Shown here in pieces: positions 1-8,182 of a stretch of 54,292 bases of DNA. Below the pieces are notes generated by a model. It saw only the letters and a program-made list of their open reading frames with translations. It did no database searches and was not told where the DNA came from. The stretch's first letter is position 1. Each line of letters starts with the position of its first letter. The DNA comes from a virus: IMG/VR virus record IMGVR_UViG_3300032093_000181, positions 1-54,292 of that record, one strand, 5' to 3'. The position numbers and the translations under genes are program-made.

Positions 1-2
1 CT

Positions 3-662
3 ATTGCTGCGGAACGTGTTGCTCTTGCGAACCGTAATCAAGCACTTGCTGATGGAGATATTGCCACCGCAGGTAAAGAAGCCGAGGCGCTTCGCGCAGC
101 ACAGAACGCTAAATTGACGGCAGAAGCACAAATCCGCGCTAACTTTGCGCCTCAATTGCTGAAGGCAGAGACCGATGAAAAGCAAATGCGTTCTGCAGAA
201 ACAATAGCAGAACTCAACCACAAAGCGCAAAGAGAACTGGAAGAGTATCGTCGGCGGACTCAGATGATGAAGCCGCGTGAGCTTGAAGAAATCCATCGAG
301 TTGAAGGTCTCAAACTCAACGAGTTGACCGGGGGTAAACCGGGGACTGCTACTACTCAACAAAAACTTGAAGCCATTCAGTTTGCGCACGAATCAGTGAA
401 GGGCGCGCCCCGCGCAGAAAGTGTGCACACAAAGAATAGAGCGGAAGCCTATAAGCGGTATGCTGAGTGGGAAAAAGGTCCTGGCGAAATGTTAAGAATG
501 ACGAATATAAAGAATCCGAAAGTCTTTGAGGACGCTGCCAAAGCGAAGAAACGTGAGATCTATGAGTCGCTCGGTTTGGAAATACCCGGAATGGGTGGAG
601 GATCATCCGGGCAAGAGCCTCCGCCTAACATCAAAGCGATACTCAACAAGTACGGGTCATAA
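3..662 (+). CDS. Coiled-coil phage protein, 5' end outside the window
   Basis: The reading frame is open from the first bases of the window to a TAA at 660-662, so this is the C-terminal 219 residues of a longer gene. It is rich in Ala, Glu, Lys and Arg in a pattern typical of long alpha helices or coiled coil, followed by a Gly/Pro-rich tail. A TTG at 114 is in frame, but nothing suggests translation begins there because the same helical composition continues upstream. It ends 3 bases before the giant polyvalent gene, so both are probably co-expressed late. An internal virion or tail-associated role is possible from position only. I do not recognise the family. Confidence 0.6.
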   Translation: MAAERVALANRNQALADGDIATAGKEAEALRAAQNAKLTAEAQIRANFAPQLLKAETDEKQMRSAETIAELNHKAQRELEEYRRRTQMMKPRELEEIHRVEGLKLNELTGGKPGTATTQQKLEAIQFAHESVKGAPRAESVHTKNRAEAYKRYAEWEKGPGEMLRMTNIKNPKVFEDAAKAKKREIYESLGLEIPGMGGGSSGQEPPPNIKAILNKYGS

Positions 663-665
663 AAC

Positions 666-3600
666 ATGGCTGACCTGCAAAGTCTGTACAGAGCCCTCGA
701 AAAAGCCGATGCAGCGGGGGATACGCAGTCAGCTAAGCAATTAGCTGATTACATACGAGGGCTGTCAGGTTCGGTTTCTGCGCCTCCCCCTCCCCCGGAG
801 GGCGGGTTCGTCCCTGCTGTCAAGCGCGGGTTCTACCAGACTGGGGTTCTGCTAGGAGATGTCCTCCCGGCAATGGCGGCACGTGCCGTAGGCGCTGGCG
901 AATACGCGGAGAAGCAGTGGAAAGAAGCCGCCGCTACTCAGCAAAAGATTCAGCGGGAGATGCCCGCTGCGGTTCCTTCGTACACAGACGTTAAGAGTCT
1001 CGGTGACGCCTGGACTTACGCCAAGGAAGCCGTCGGGGAAAGCATTGCTTCCCTTCTACCTGCCATCCTTACGGGTGGACTTGCGGGTGTCGCTGGGCGC
1101 GGTGCGACCATCGCCGCCAAAGAAGCTGCTGAGCGGGTTCTACTGGCTGAAGCCGCAAAGATGGGACCGCCCACTAAGGCGGCAATCGACGCCGCTACTG
1201 CGGCGGGGGTCAAGGCTGCTCAGCGCGAAGCCCTGAAGTATCAGGCGGCGGGTGCGTTTGCGGGGTCTGCAGCGCAGAACATCCCTGAGGTCTACCAGAA
1301 TATTAAGGAAGCAACAGGCAAAGAAGACCTCGGTGCAGCCCTTGCGTTCGGTGGGTTCAATGCAGCGCTGGATGCTGTTATGCCTGTTACTTTACTTGCT
1401 AAAGTACGTAAGGCGGGTATTCCTGAAGAGCAGATCATGGGGGCGTGGTACAAGCGCTTCGCCAAGGGTGCTGGCAAGGGCTTCCTGATTGAAGGTGGGA
1501 CTGAAGCCGCCCAGGAAACTTCATCTGCCGCCGCCGAGAAGTTTGTTGATGAGAATCAGCAGTTCTTCAGCGAGAAGAACTTCAACCGCGTAGTGGATGC
1601 CTTCCTGAAGGGCGGTATCGGTGGAGGGGTTATCACTGGGACTACGGACGTAGCCACTGGGCGCAAAGAAGCGCCGAAGCAATTCCCAGGTATAACTACG
1701 CCTCCTCCCCCCGCTGGCACAACAGTTCAGGAAGAAGAGGAAGAAGCCCCACCCGCTCCCCCGGCACCTGCAGGTGCCCCAGCCCCTGCCCCCGCAACAC
1801 GCTCTGTGTCTCCCGACATGAGCGTGGAAGACTTACTGAAATCGCTGACTGGAGCCAAAGATGCTGGAGAAGCTATCACCCCGCCAAGTGGAGCAGGCGT
1901 TCAAGTGGCTGGCGAGCCCGGTGCAAAACCCGCCGCCGAAGGGGCTGGAACCACTGTCCCAGGTGGAGTGGTTCCTCCTGTCGAGGATGCTGGACAACCT
2001 GCTGGAGGAGAAGGAGCAAAGCCCCCTCCAGTAAGTAAAAGACAAGAAGAGCAAGACCGGTACAACGAACTCTTCACGATAAAGGCGCAGCGCGAACTCA
2101 CCCCCAAAGAGGCGGATGAATATGAGGACCTAGAGCTCACTGCTGCTATAGGTTTCTTGGATGAGCCCAAGCTCATTGAGTTGGGTAAGCCAAGTGCAGT
2201 AACGCCCTCGACACCCTCTGCTGCTGCACCGCCTGCTCCACCCCCACCGAGCCCTCCGTTAAAAGTGGAAGGGGCACCGCCTCCGGTGGTGGGTGGAGCA
2301 CCCGGTCTTAAGGAGAAGATCGGTAAGTTTGATGCGGCGTTCGGTGAAGATGAAGACTTCTTCACGAGAGGCGCTGCTGAACTTACCCCTGCTCAGAAAG
2401 AGCGTGAGAGAGAACTAGAAGCCGAAGGCAAACGCCTTGGCGTTGTGCGCAAAGACGGCGAGACTGCGCGTCAATACTGGGCGCGGGTCAAGCCCGCGAT
2501 GACCCTGGAGTCTGAGATTGCTGCCCCTGAAGTTGGTGGGCTGGCTACGCGGGCTGCTGACGTTGAACCGTCGCTGATTGCTGCGCAGGAGATCAAGCCT
2601 GAGCGACAGGTTGTCATCCCTGAAGAACAGAAGCTGCTGTACGAGGAGACTCGGCAGGCTTTCAATCAGACGACTGAATCAGATCAGGAGAACCTGCCTG
2701 AGTTCGACAAGCTGCGTCCTGAAGAAAAGCGTGTCTACTTCACGGAGCACATAAGAGATAACTCTCAGTTTGAGCACGACGAGGCTGCTCAAGCGCTGTC
2801 AGAGTACTTGCAATCCAAGAACGTGCAGGCCGAGGCTGAAGGCCGTCAGGCAGTGCGCGGAGTCACTGCTGGCCTGACGCCTGAAGAGAAGCAGGCTGAA
2901 GAGGTAAAGGCGAAAACGGAAGAAGCGAGAAAAGAAGCTCGCGCTAAGGCCAAGGAAGAAGTCTCTGCGCGGTACAGATACGAGCGGCAGCGCCCGGTCA
3001 TGGGCCAGAAGACGGGCCTTGCGTATTCCTTCCCGACCTGGGGTTCGCTCTCTGAAGCGTCGAGGAACCTCTTCACGACCATCAACAAGACAGACTCTGC
3101 AAACGAGCAGGACCTAGCGTTTCGCGCTATCCGCAAGCAGATTCAAACGGAGAAGGCAGAGCAGCAGCGGCGCGAAGCCCTGCAATCTGCTGAGTCCCAG
3201 GTCAAGAACGAGATAGTTCGCGCCGCTGAACGCGCTAGGAAAGCTCAGCCTGCCGGTAAGGGAGCGATCCTCCCTGATGAAATTCTCAGCAAGCTGCTGG
3301 CGGGTGATGTCAAAGCGGTGCTTAGGTATCTTGGTGGTGCTCCTGGCGAGGTATCGAAAGGAGAACCGTTTGGCAGATACAAGCCCAGCCAAAAAGAAGG
3401 CGGGGCGAAAGGCATCCTCTCTCGCACTAAAGAAGGAAATTGGTTCTCTCGTCAGGTCTACGAAGCGCTTGCCAATGCACTCCAGCGTATTGACAACTTC
3501 AACGTCAACATCGTGTTCGACGAAAACATGGTGTTCGATGAGATTGGCAAGTACGACGCTGCAACCAACACGATCTACCTGGGGCCGAACGGTCTTGATG

Positions 3601-6600
3601 AAGCTACGCTGCTGCACGAACTGACGCACGCAGCCACAGTCAAGATCATCAATCAGTATTTCTCTGACAAGACGAAGCTCGATGCTCGGTCGATCAAAGC
3701 TGTAGAGCACCTCATCGAGATTGCTGGTGCCGCAAAGAACAAGATTGGAAGCAAGTACCCCAACGCTTTTGAGAACCTCTACGAGTTCATCGCGTATGCA
3801 ATGACGGATGGGCCGTTCCAACAAGAACTCGCCAACATCAGCATCCCTCGGCTGGCTAAGGCCACGGCCAAGACGGGGCAAGCCCCACGTGTACTTCAGA
3901 CTGCACGGGAAGTCGGTGATCTGTACGACTCCATGTTCGATAACCTGTGGGATTACTTCACAGGCACTCTGGCGTATCTGTACCGTCTGTTTACGCCCTC
4001 TGCGAGTACTCAAAAGGTTTATCTGCCCACTGAGAAGTCTCGTGTCACCACGAAGACCGCGCAGCGTTTGCGTGAAGAAGAGCTAAAAGGAAAACTTGCC
4101 GCCCAGAAGAAAAAGGATCTGACGGCGGCGGAAGAGCGCCTTGCTGAAATTGAACTTGAGGAAGGCACTCTTACCCCAGCGGAGCGCAGGGAAGAACGAA
4201 AGCTGAGCGCGGCTGATGTAGAAGCGCTGCAGCCGGAGAAGCTATTTGCACAAGAGGGCGAAGGGATAACCCCCGAGGATGCCGCTGAAGCAAAGATAGC
4301 CCCTGTCAAAGGCGAACTTGTCACGCAACTGGGGATCACCAACCTCCGTCGCAGCATCCTCATTGAGCCTGGGTACAAGGGCAATCTGCTGCTGGAAATC
4401 TCGTCGGCGTTCCAAGACATCCTTGCCGCACCTGAAGGCGGCATCGAGCGGATTGCTGGTAAGGGAAGTATTGGGACAGAACTTCTTTCTAAATCCGCTG
4501 CGTGGGAAGACACTTCTTGGGTGCAAATGCTTGGGAGTGAGTCTGAGACTGGGCTGGCTATGGTGTTGCTGCAAGACTACGACAACGTAAACGCAAAAAT
4601 AGCTGAAACCGAATCAAAAGTTCAAAAAGAAAAAGAAAAAGCTGAAAAGTATCCCGATAAACGCGCAGTGCTGGAGGAACAAGCACAATGGCTCGGGAGA
4701 GATTTGCCTGAGCTTAAGCAAAAATTAGCTGACATTGAGGCACAGTTGACGTCTCTTAGGAGTAGCGCCTATCAGCAGAGAGACGCCGGAACGGAATTGC
4801 CTTCAAGGGGCAAAGCCGGTGTCACCAAGAAGGCACCCCCGAAGCTCGATAGAACCCCCGAAGAAATTCAGAAGGCACTGCCCCTTGCTGGTAAAGCTGA
4901 GCGTCCGACGATTGTGCAGGCGCTCAAGAGCCAAGGCTTCTGGCAGAACGTGGTGCGGAAGTTCCAGAACGCTCAGGAACCGTTGAAACGCGCCCAGGAA
5001 AAGTACGATGCCTTCGGCAAGATCATCTACACGGGCGACAAGATCAACAACGTCTGGTCACAAGCCACGTTGGCTACAGGCCGCGCATGGTGGAACTTCG
5101 TCAACAGGCTTGCTGGCAAGACCAATGATGTCCACAAGGCAATCGAGAACTTTGCCACCGTACACAAGCTGACAGTTGATGAGGCCCTGCAAGTTCTGCA
5201 TGGCTACTCCATCGTCATGCACGAGCCGGAGCGCCGCAAAGTCAAGTACATCAAGACAGTTCCGCTGGAACCAGCAGCAGACGCAGCGCGTAAGAAGATT
5301 CTGGAGAGTCTTGCTCATCCGACAACCAAAGAAGCAGATGCGGTCAAGTACCGTCAGATGCTGGACAAAATCGTCAACGACCCCAACAACCACGCCAAGT
5401 TTGTTGGACCTGCTGGCAAGGCCAAGCCCGTCACTCCGGAGATGGCGGCGAAGCTGTTTGATGAGAAGTCTGAGAAGTACAACGTAGCTGGTAACTACAC
5501 GACCAAAGAGCTTGCTGAGATGCGCAAGTTCTACACGGGCACGACCTCCGAGTTCAATCAGGACATGCTGAAGGATGTCTTTGACAAGCTCAAGGAAGTC
5601 CAGAAAGAAACTATTGAGCTGAACAAAGAGGCTAACTACTGGTCTCAAGGCGTCTCCAACATCGTCGCTTTCAATGGCTGGAAACACTACGTCCCTCTGA
5701 AGGGTCGCCCCGGTGCGCTAGAAGCCGATGAAGACCTCGATCCTCTGAAGTCCCGCAAGATTGGTGGCGAACTGCAAGAAAAAGAACTCGCTTTCGGTGG
5801 CCGGGAGTCTGACTCTGACAACCCCGTGTTGCAGTCTCTTGCTGACGGTGCCCGCGCTGCGATGCGGTTGGGGCGCAAAGACCTGACGCTCTCCATCAAG
5901 AATGCTGTGAACGACGGCATCCTCAAGGGTGATGCAAAGACGGTCATCAAGTTTGAAGAGCGGGCCAACAACCCAGATGCTTTGAAGGCAGCGCAGGGTG
6001 AGAAGGTCATCTTGCACTACGAGCCGAATGGTGACATCCGGGTGGTCAAGCTTCAGAGTAATCTGGAAGCAGAGGCTGTGCGCCGCACGTACCGTGAGGC
6101 AAACCCGTTGCTGGAAAAAGCAAATGCCATTACCAGCGGTATCGGGCAGCTCCACACCCGCTACAGCCTGCCGTTTGCCCCGATGAACTTTGTGCGTGAC
6201 TTGCTTACCAACGCCTACACGCTAGGAGCTGAACTTGGTCCGAAGGCTTCGTACCAACTGATCGCGGAGGTTTCGCGCCAAGTTGCTACAAACGGGGGCC
6301 TGTTCAAGTCTGCAAAGATTGCTTACCTGATGGCGAACAACAGGGTAGGCGAAGCCAAGGCTATGGCGGCGAAAGACCCCTACGTAGCCGACATGCTGGA
6401 GTATCTGGAGAAAGGCGGGCGTGTCTCGTACATCCAGGGTATCGCTGCCAAGGGGCAGATGCAGGAACTGCTGAAAGACGTGGGGCGCAACAACGTCCTG
6501 AAGACCAAGGATCAGGTCGAGAAGGTATTCGACTACTGGACCGATATGTTTGAGTTGGCAAGCCGCACTGCCTCGTATCGTGTCCTGAAGAAGAACATGC

Positions 6601-7958
6601 TGCAAGAGGGTAAGGGCAAGAACCTCTCCGGTGCTGAACTGGAAGACTACGCCTCCAACCGCGCTGCTGAGTACACCAAGAACCTCGCTAACTTTGAGCA
6701 AGTCGGTGAGTGGGGCAAGGCGATGGGCGCAGCCTTCATGTTCTTCCGCCCCGCTGCTACGGGCGCGGTTCGTGCGCTGGATGCTGTGTTGCCTGCTTTC
6801 ACCAACTACACGAATGCACAGAAGAAGGTAACCGCTGATCTGATGAAAGCCCGTGGTGGGGCGATGAAGGCATCAGCAGATGAGATCAACAAGGCAATCG
6901 CGGACGCTTACAAGAAGAGTTCCGATGCACGTGCGATGTCTGCCAGCCTGCTTGGCATGGGGATGGCTGTCTACGTGATGGCACTGATGCTGTCTGACGA
7001 CGATGATCAGGAACGCAATAAGGTTGCGACTGATGACCCCGCACGATGGACACGCAATGCGCGTTTCTTCCTTCCCGGAATGGATAACGCGATTCAAATC
7101 CCGTGGGGTTTCGGACTCGGTTCTTTTGCTGCTACAGGGGCACAGCTTGCTTCTACTATTGGTGGACACACTACGCCAAAGGAAGCGCTGTCTAACATCA
7201 TCAGCATCGGGCTCGACTCCTTCCTACCCCTGCCGTTCTCGCGCATCAGCCCAATCGATGAGCCTGCGGCGTTCTTGATGGATACGGCCACACCGTCAGC
7301 GTTCCGTCCGTTCCTTGAGTTCGTGATGAACAAGGACGGTTTGGGCCGAGAGATTTACAACAACCGGCAGTCTCGTGCCGGGGATGCCTACACGGGCGGG
7401 GACAACATCCCTGAGATGTACAAGCAGGCGGCTCGATTCCTTTTTGATGCCACAAACGGCGGCATCGACTGGAGCCCGAACACCATGTACTTCTTTGCCA
7501 ACAACTACGCTGACGGCATCATGCGTGGTATCTCCGGCGTCTCCGGACTGGCTATGTCGGCCACCGGGTTCAAGGAGTTTGATCCAAAGAGAGACTCGAT
7601 TGTTTTCGAGAGTTTCTTCGGGTCTCCGTCAAACTTTGATGCGCGGCAGTTCTCTAATGTTGAGAACAAGATCAAGGATATTGAGCGTCGGCTGAACACG
7701 CTCAAGAGCAACAACCCTGTGGGGTACTCTGAGTATTTACAAGACAACCCGACTCACAAGTACCTTGTTGACTACTACAACTCGCAGGTCAACGGACAGT
7801 TGCGTGACATCCGCAAGATGATGAACGACATCCGTATCAATCGGGAGTACACCCCGAAAGAACGTGGTGAGATGCTTGATAACTTGAAGCCCATTCAGAA
7901 CTTGGTCAAGCGCAACCTTCTCACCGCGTTTGAACAGATCAGTGAGTTGACACCCTAA
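666..7958 (+). CDS. Giant polyvalent protein with metallopeptidase motif and LPD38-like C-terminus
   Basis: This 2430-residue protein begins at an ATG 3 bases after the upstream stop. Visible parts in order: a helical N-terminus with Gly/Ala-rich stretches that could insert in membranes (about residues 45-75 and 130-165); a Pro/Ala-rich linker (about 340-560); charged helical segments; a zinc peptidase-type HELTH motif at residues 984-988 with a possible third ligand in LYEF (E1040); more coiled coil; and a C-terminal region (about 1830-2120) with FAPMNFVRDLLTN and MFFRPAATG segments resembling the large polyvalent protein domain LPD38. Polyvalent proteins of this type are thought to be packaged and injected with phage DNA, carrying effector enzymes into the host. 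A hydrophobic helix near 2090 precedes an acidic DDDD. The peptidase activity and its target are inference. Confidence 0.75.
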   Translation: MADLQSLYRALEKADAAGDTQSAKQLADYIRGLSGSVSAPPPPPEGGFVPAVKRGFYQTGVLLGDVLPAMAARAVGAGEYAEKQWKEAAATQQKIQREMPAAVPSYTDVKSLGDAWTYAKEAVGESIASLLPAILTGGLAGVAGRGATIAAKEAAERVLLAEAAKMGPPTKAAIDAATAAGVKAAQREALKYQAAGAFAGSAAQNIPEVYQNIKEATGKEDLGAALAFGGFNAALDAVMPVTLLAKVRKAGIPEEQIMGAWYKRFAKGAGKGFLIEGGTEAAQETSSAAAEKFVDENQQFFSEKNFNRVVDAFLKGGIGGGVITGTTDVATGRKEAPKQFPGITTPPPPAGTTVQEEEEEAPPAPPAPAGAPAPAPATRSVSPDMSVEDLLKSLTGAKDAGEAITPPSGAGVQVAGEPGAKPAAEGAGTTVPGGVVPPVEDAGQPAGGEGAKPPPVSKRQEEQDRYNELFTIKAQRELTPKEADEYEDLELTAAIGFLDEPKLIELGKPSAVTPSTPSAAAPPAPPPPSPPLKVEGAPPPVVGGAPGLKEKIGKFDAAFGEDEDFFTRGAAELTPAQKERERELEAEGKRLGVVRKDGETARQYWARVKPAMTLESEIAAPEVGGLATRAADVEPSLIAAQEIKPERQVVIPEEQKLLYEETRQAFNQTTESDQENLPEFDKLRPEEKRVYFTEHIRDNSQFEHDEAAQALSEYLQSKNVQAEAEGRQAVRGVTAGLTPEEKQAEEVKAKTEEARKEARAKAKEEVSARYRYERQRPVMGQKTGLAYSFPTWGSLSEASRNLFTTINKTDSANEQDLAFRAIRKQIQTEKAEQQRREALQSAESQVKNEIVRAAERARKAQPAGKGAILPDEILSKLLAGDVKAVLRYLGGAPGEVSKGEPFGRYKPSQKEGGAKGILSRTKEGNWFSRQVYEALANALQRIDNFNVNIVFDENMVFDEIGKYDAATNTIYLGPNGLDEATLLHELTHAATVKIINQYFSDKTKLDARSIKAVEHLIEIAGAAKNKIGSKYPNAFENLYEFIAYAMTDGPFQQELANISIPRLAKATAKTGQAPRVLQTAREVGDLYDSMFDNLWDYFTGTLAYLYRLFTPSASTQKVYLPTEKSRVTTKTAQRLREEELKGKLAAQKKKDLTAAEERLAEIELEEGTLTPAERREERKLSAADVEALQPEKLFAQEGEGITPEDAAEAKIAPVKGELVTQLGITNLRRSILIEPGYKGNLLLEISSAFQDILAAPEGGIERIAGKGSIGTELLSKSAAWEDTSWVQMLGSESETGLAMVLLQDYDNVNAKIAETESKVQKEKEKAEKYPDKRAVLEEQAQWLGRDLPELKQKLADIEAQLTSLRSSAYQQRDAGTELPSRGKAGVTKKAPPKLDRTPEEIQKALPLAGKAERPTIVQALKSQGFWQNVVRKFQNAQEPLKRAQEKYDAFGKIIYTGDKINNVWSQATLATGRAWWNFVNRLAGKTNDVHKAIENFATVHKLTVDEALQVLHGYSIVMHEPERRKVKYIKTVPLEPAADAARKKILESLAHPTTKEADAVKYRQMLDKIVNDPNNHAKFVGPAGKAKPVTPEMAAKLFDEKSEKYNVAGNYTTKELAEMRKFYTGTTSEFNQDMLKDVFDKLKEVQKETIELNKEANYWSQGVSNIVAFNGWKHYVPLKGRPGALEADEDLDPLKSRKIGGELQEKELAFGGRESDSDNPVLQSLADGARAAMRLGRKDLTLSIKNAVNDGILKGDAKTVIKFEERANNPDALKAAQGEKVILHYEPNGDIRVVKLQSNLEAEAVRRTYREANPLLEKANAITSGIGQLHTRYSLPFAPMNFVRDLLTNAYTLGAELGPKASYQLIAEVSRQVATNGGLFKSAKIAYLMANNRVGEAKAMAAKDPYVADMLEYLEKGGRVSYIQGIAAKGQMQELLKDVGRNNVLKTKDQVEKVFDYWTDMFELASRTASYRVLKKNMLQEGKGKNLSGAELEDYASNRAAEYTKNLANFEQVGEWGKAMGAAFMFFRPAATGAVRALDAVLPAFTNYTNAQKKVTADLMKARGGAMKASADEINKAIADAYKKSSDARAMSASLLGMGMAVYVMALMLSDDDDQERNKVATDDPARWTRNARFFLPGMDNAIQIPWGFGLGSFAATGAQLASTIGGHTTPKEALSNIISIGLDSFLPLPFSRISPIDEPAAFLMDTATPSAFRPFLEFVMNKDGLGREIYNNRQSRAGDAYTGGDNIPEMYKQAARFLFDATNGGIDWSPNTMYFFANNYADGIMRGISGVSGLAMSATGFKEFDPKRDSIVFESFFGSPSNFDARQFSNVENKIKDIERRLNTLKSNNPVGYSEYLQDNPTHKYLVDYYNSQVNGQLRDIRKMMNDIRINREYTPKERGEMLDNLKPIQNLVKRNLLTAFEQISELTP

Positions 7959-8182
7959 CCTGTACGCCAAACTCGGATGCCAAGCACTCCGTCTTTTGTC
8001 GTGGTGTAGACCTTGACTTTGACACGGGCGCGCTTGGCTCCGTTTTCTACCGAGTAAGTTAAGAACGCGGGTTTCATGGTGGGGACGAAGAAACTCTCCC
8101 CCACCTCCATCACTTCAAACGGGAAAATCCACAGCGGCTCGTCAAGCGGCGAGGGCGGAGGAGGCGTTTTCTCTGCTGCCAT
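7955..8182 (-). CDS. Small hypothetical protein (75 aa)
   Basis: A 75-residue basic protein read leftward, the last gene of the leftward block. I start it at the ATG at 8182 because GGAAG lies 6 bases upstream. A TTG seven codons earlier has no such site. It overlaps the end of the primase-helicase gene by 41 bases and its stop overlaps the stop of the convergent giant gene by 4 bases. The middle is rich in aromatic and beta-branched residues with a VKVKVY beta-strand pattern, suggesting a small beta-sheet fold. No family recognised and no function assigned. Confidence 0.6.
   Translation of the reverse strand: MAAEKTPPPPSPLDEPLWIFPFEVMEVGESFFVPTMKPAFLTYSVENGAKRARVKVKVYTTTKDGVLGIRVWRTG

Noticed and set aside
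3114-4013. Long antisense open frame (299 aa) in the polyvalent gene
   Set aside because: It is on the opposite strand of a well-supported 2430-aa protein with recognisable motifs, has no ribosome binding site and an unnatural composition rich in Arg, Leu and Val.
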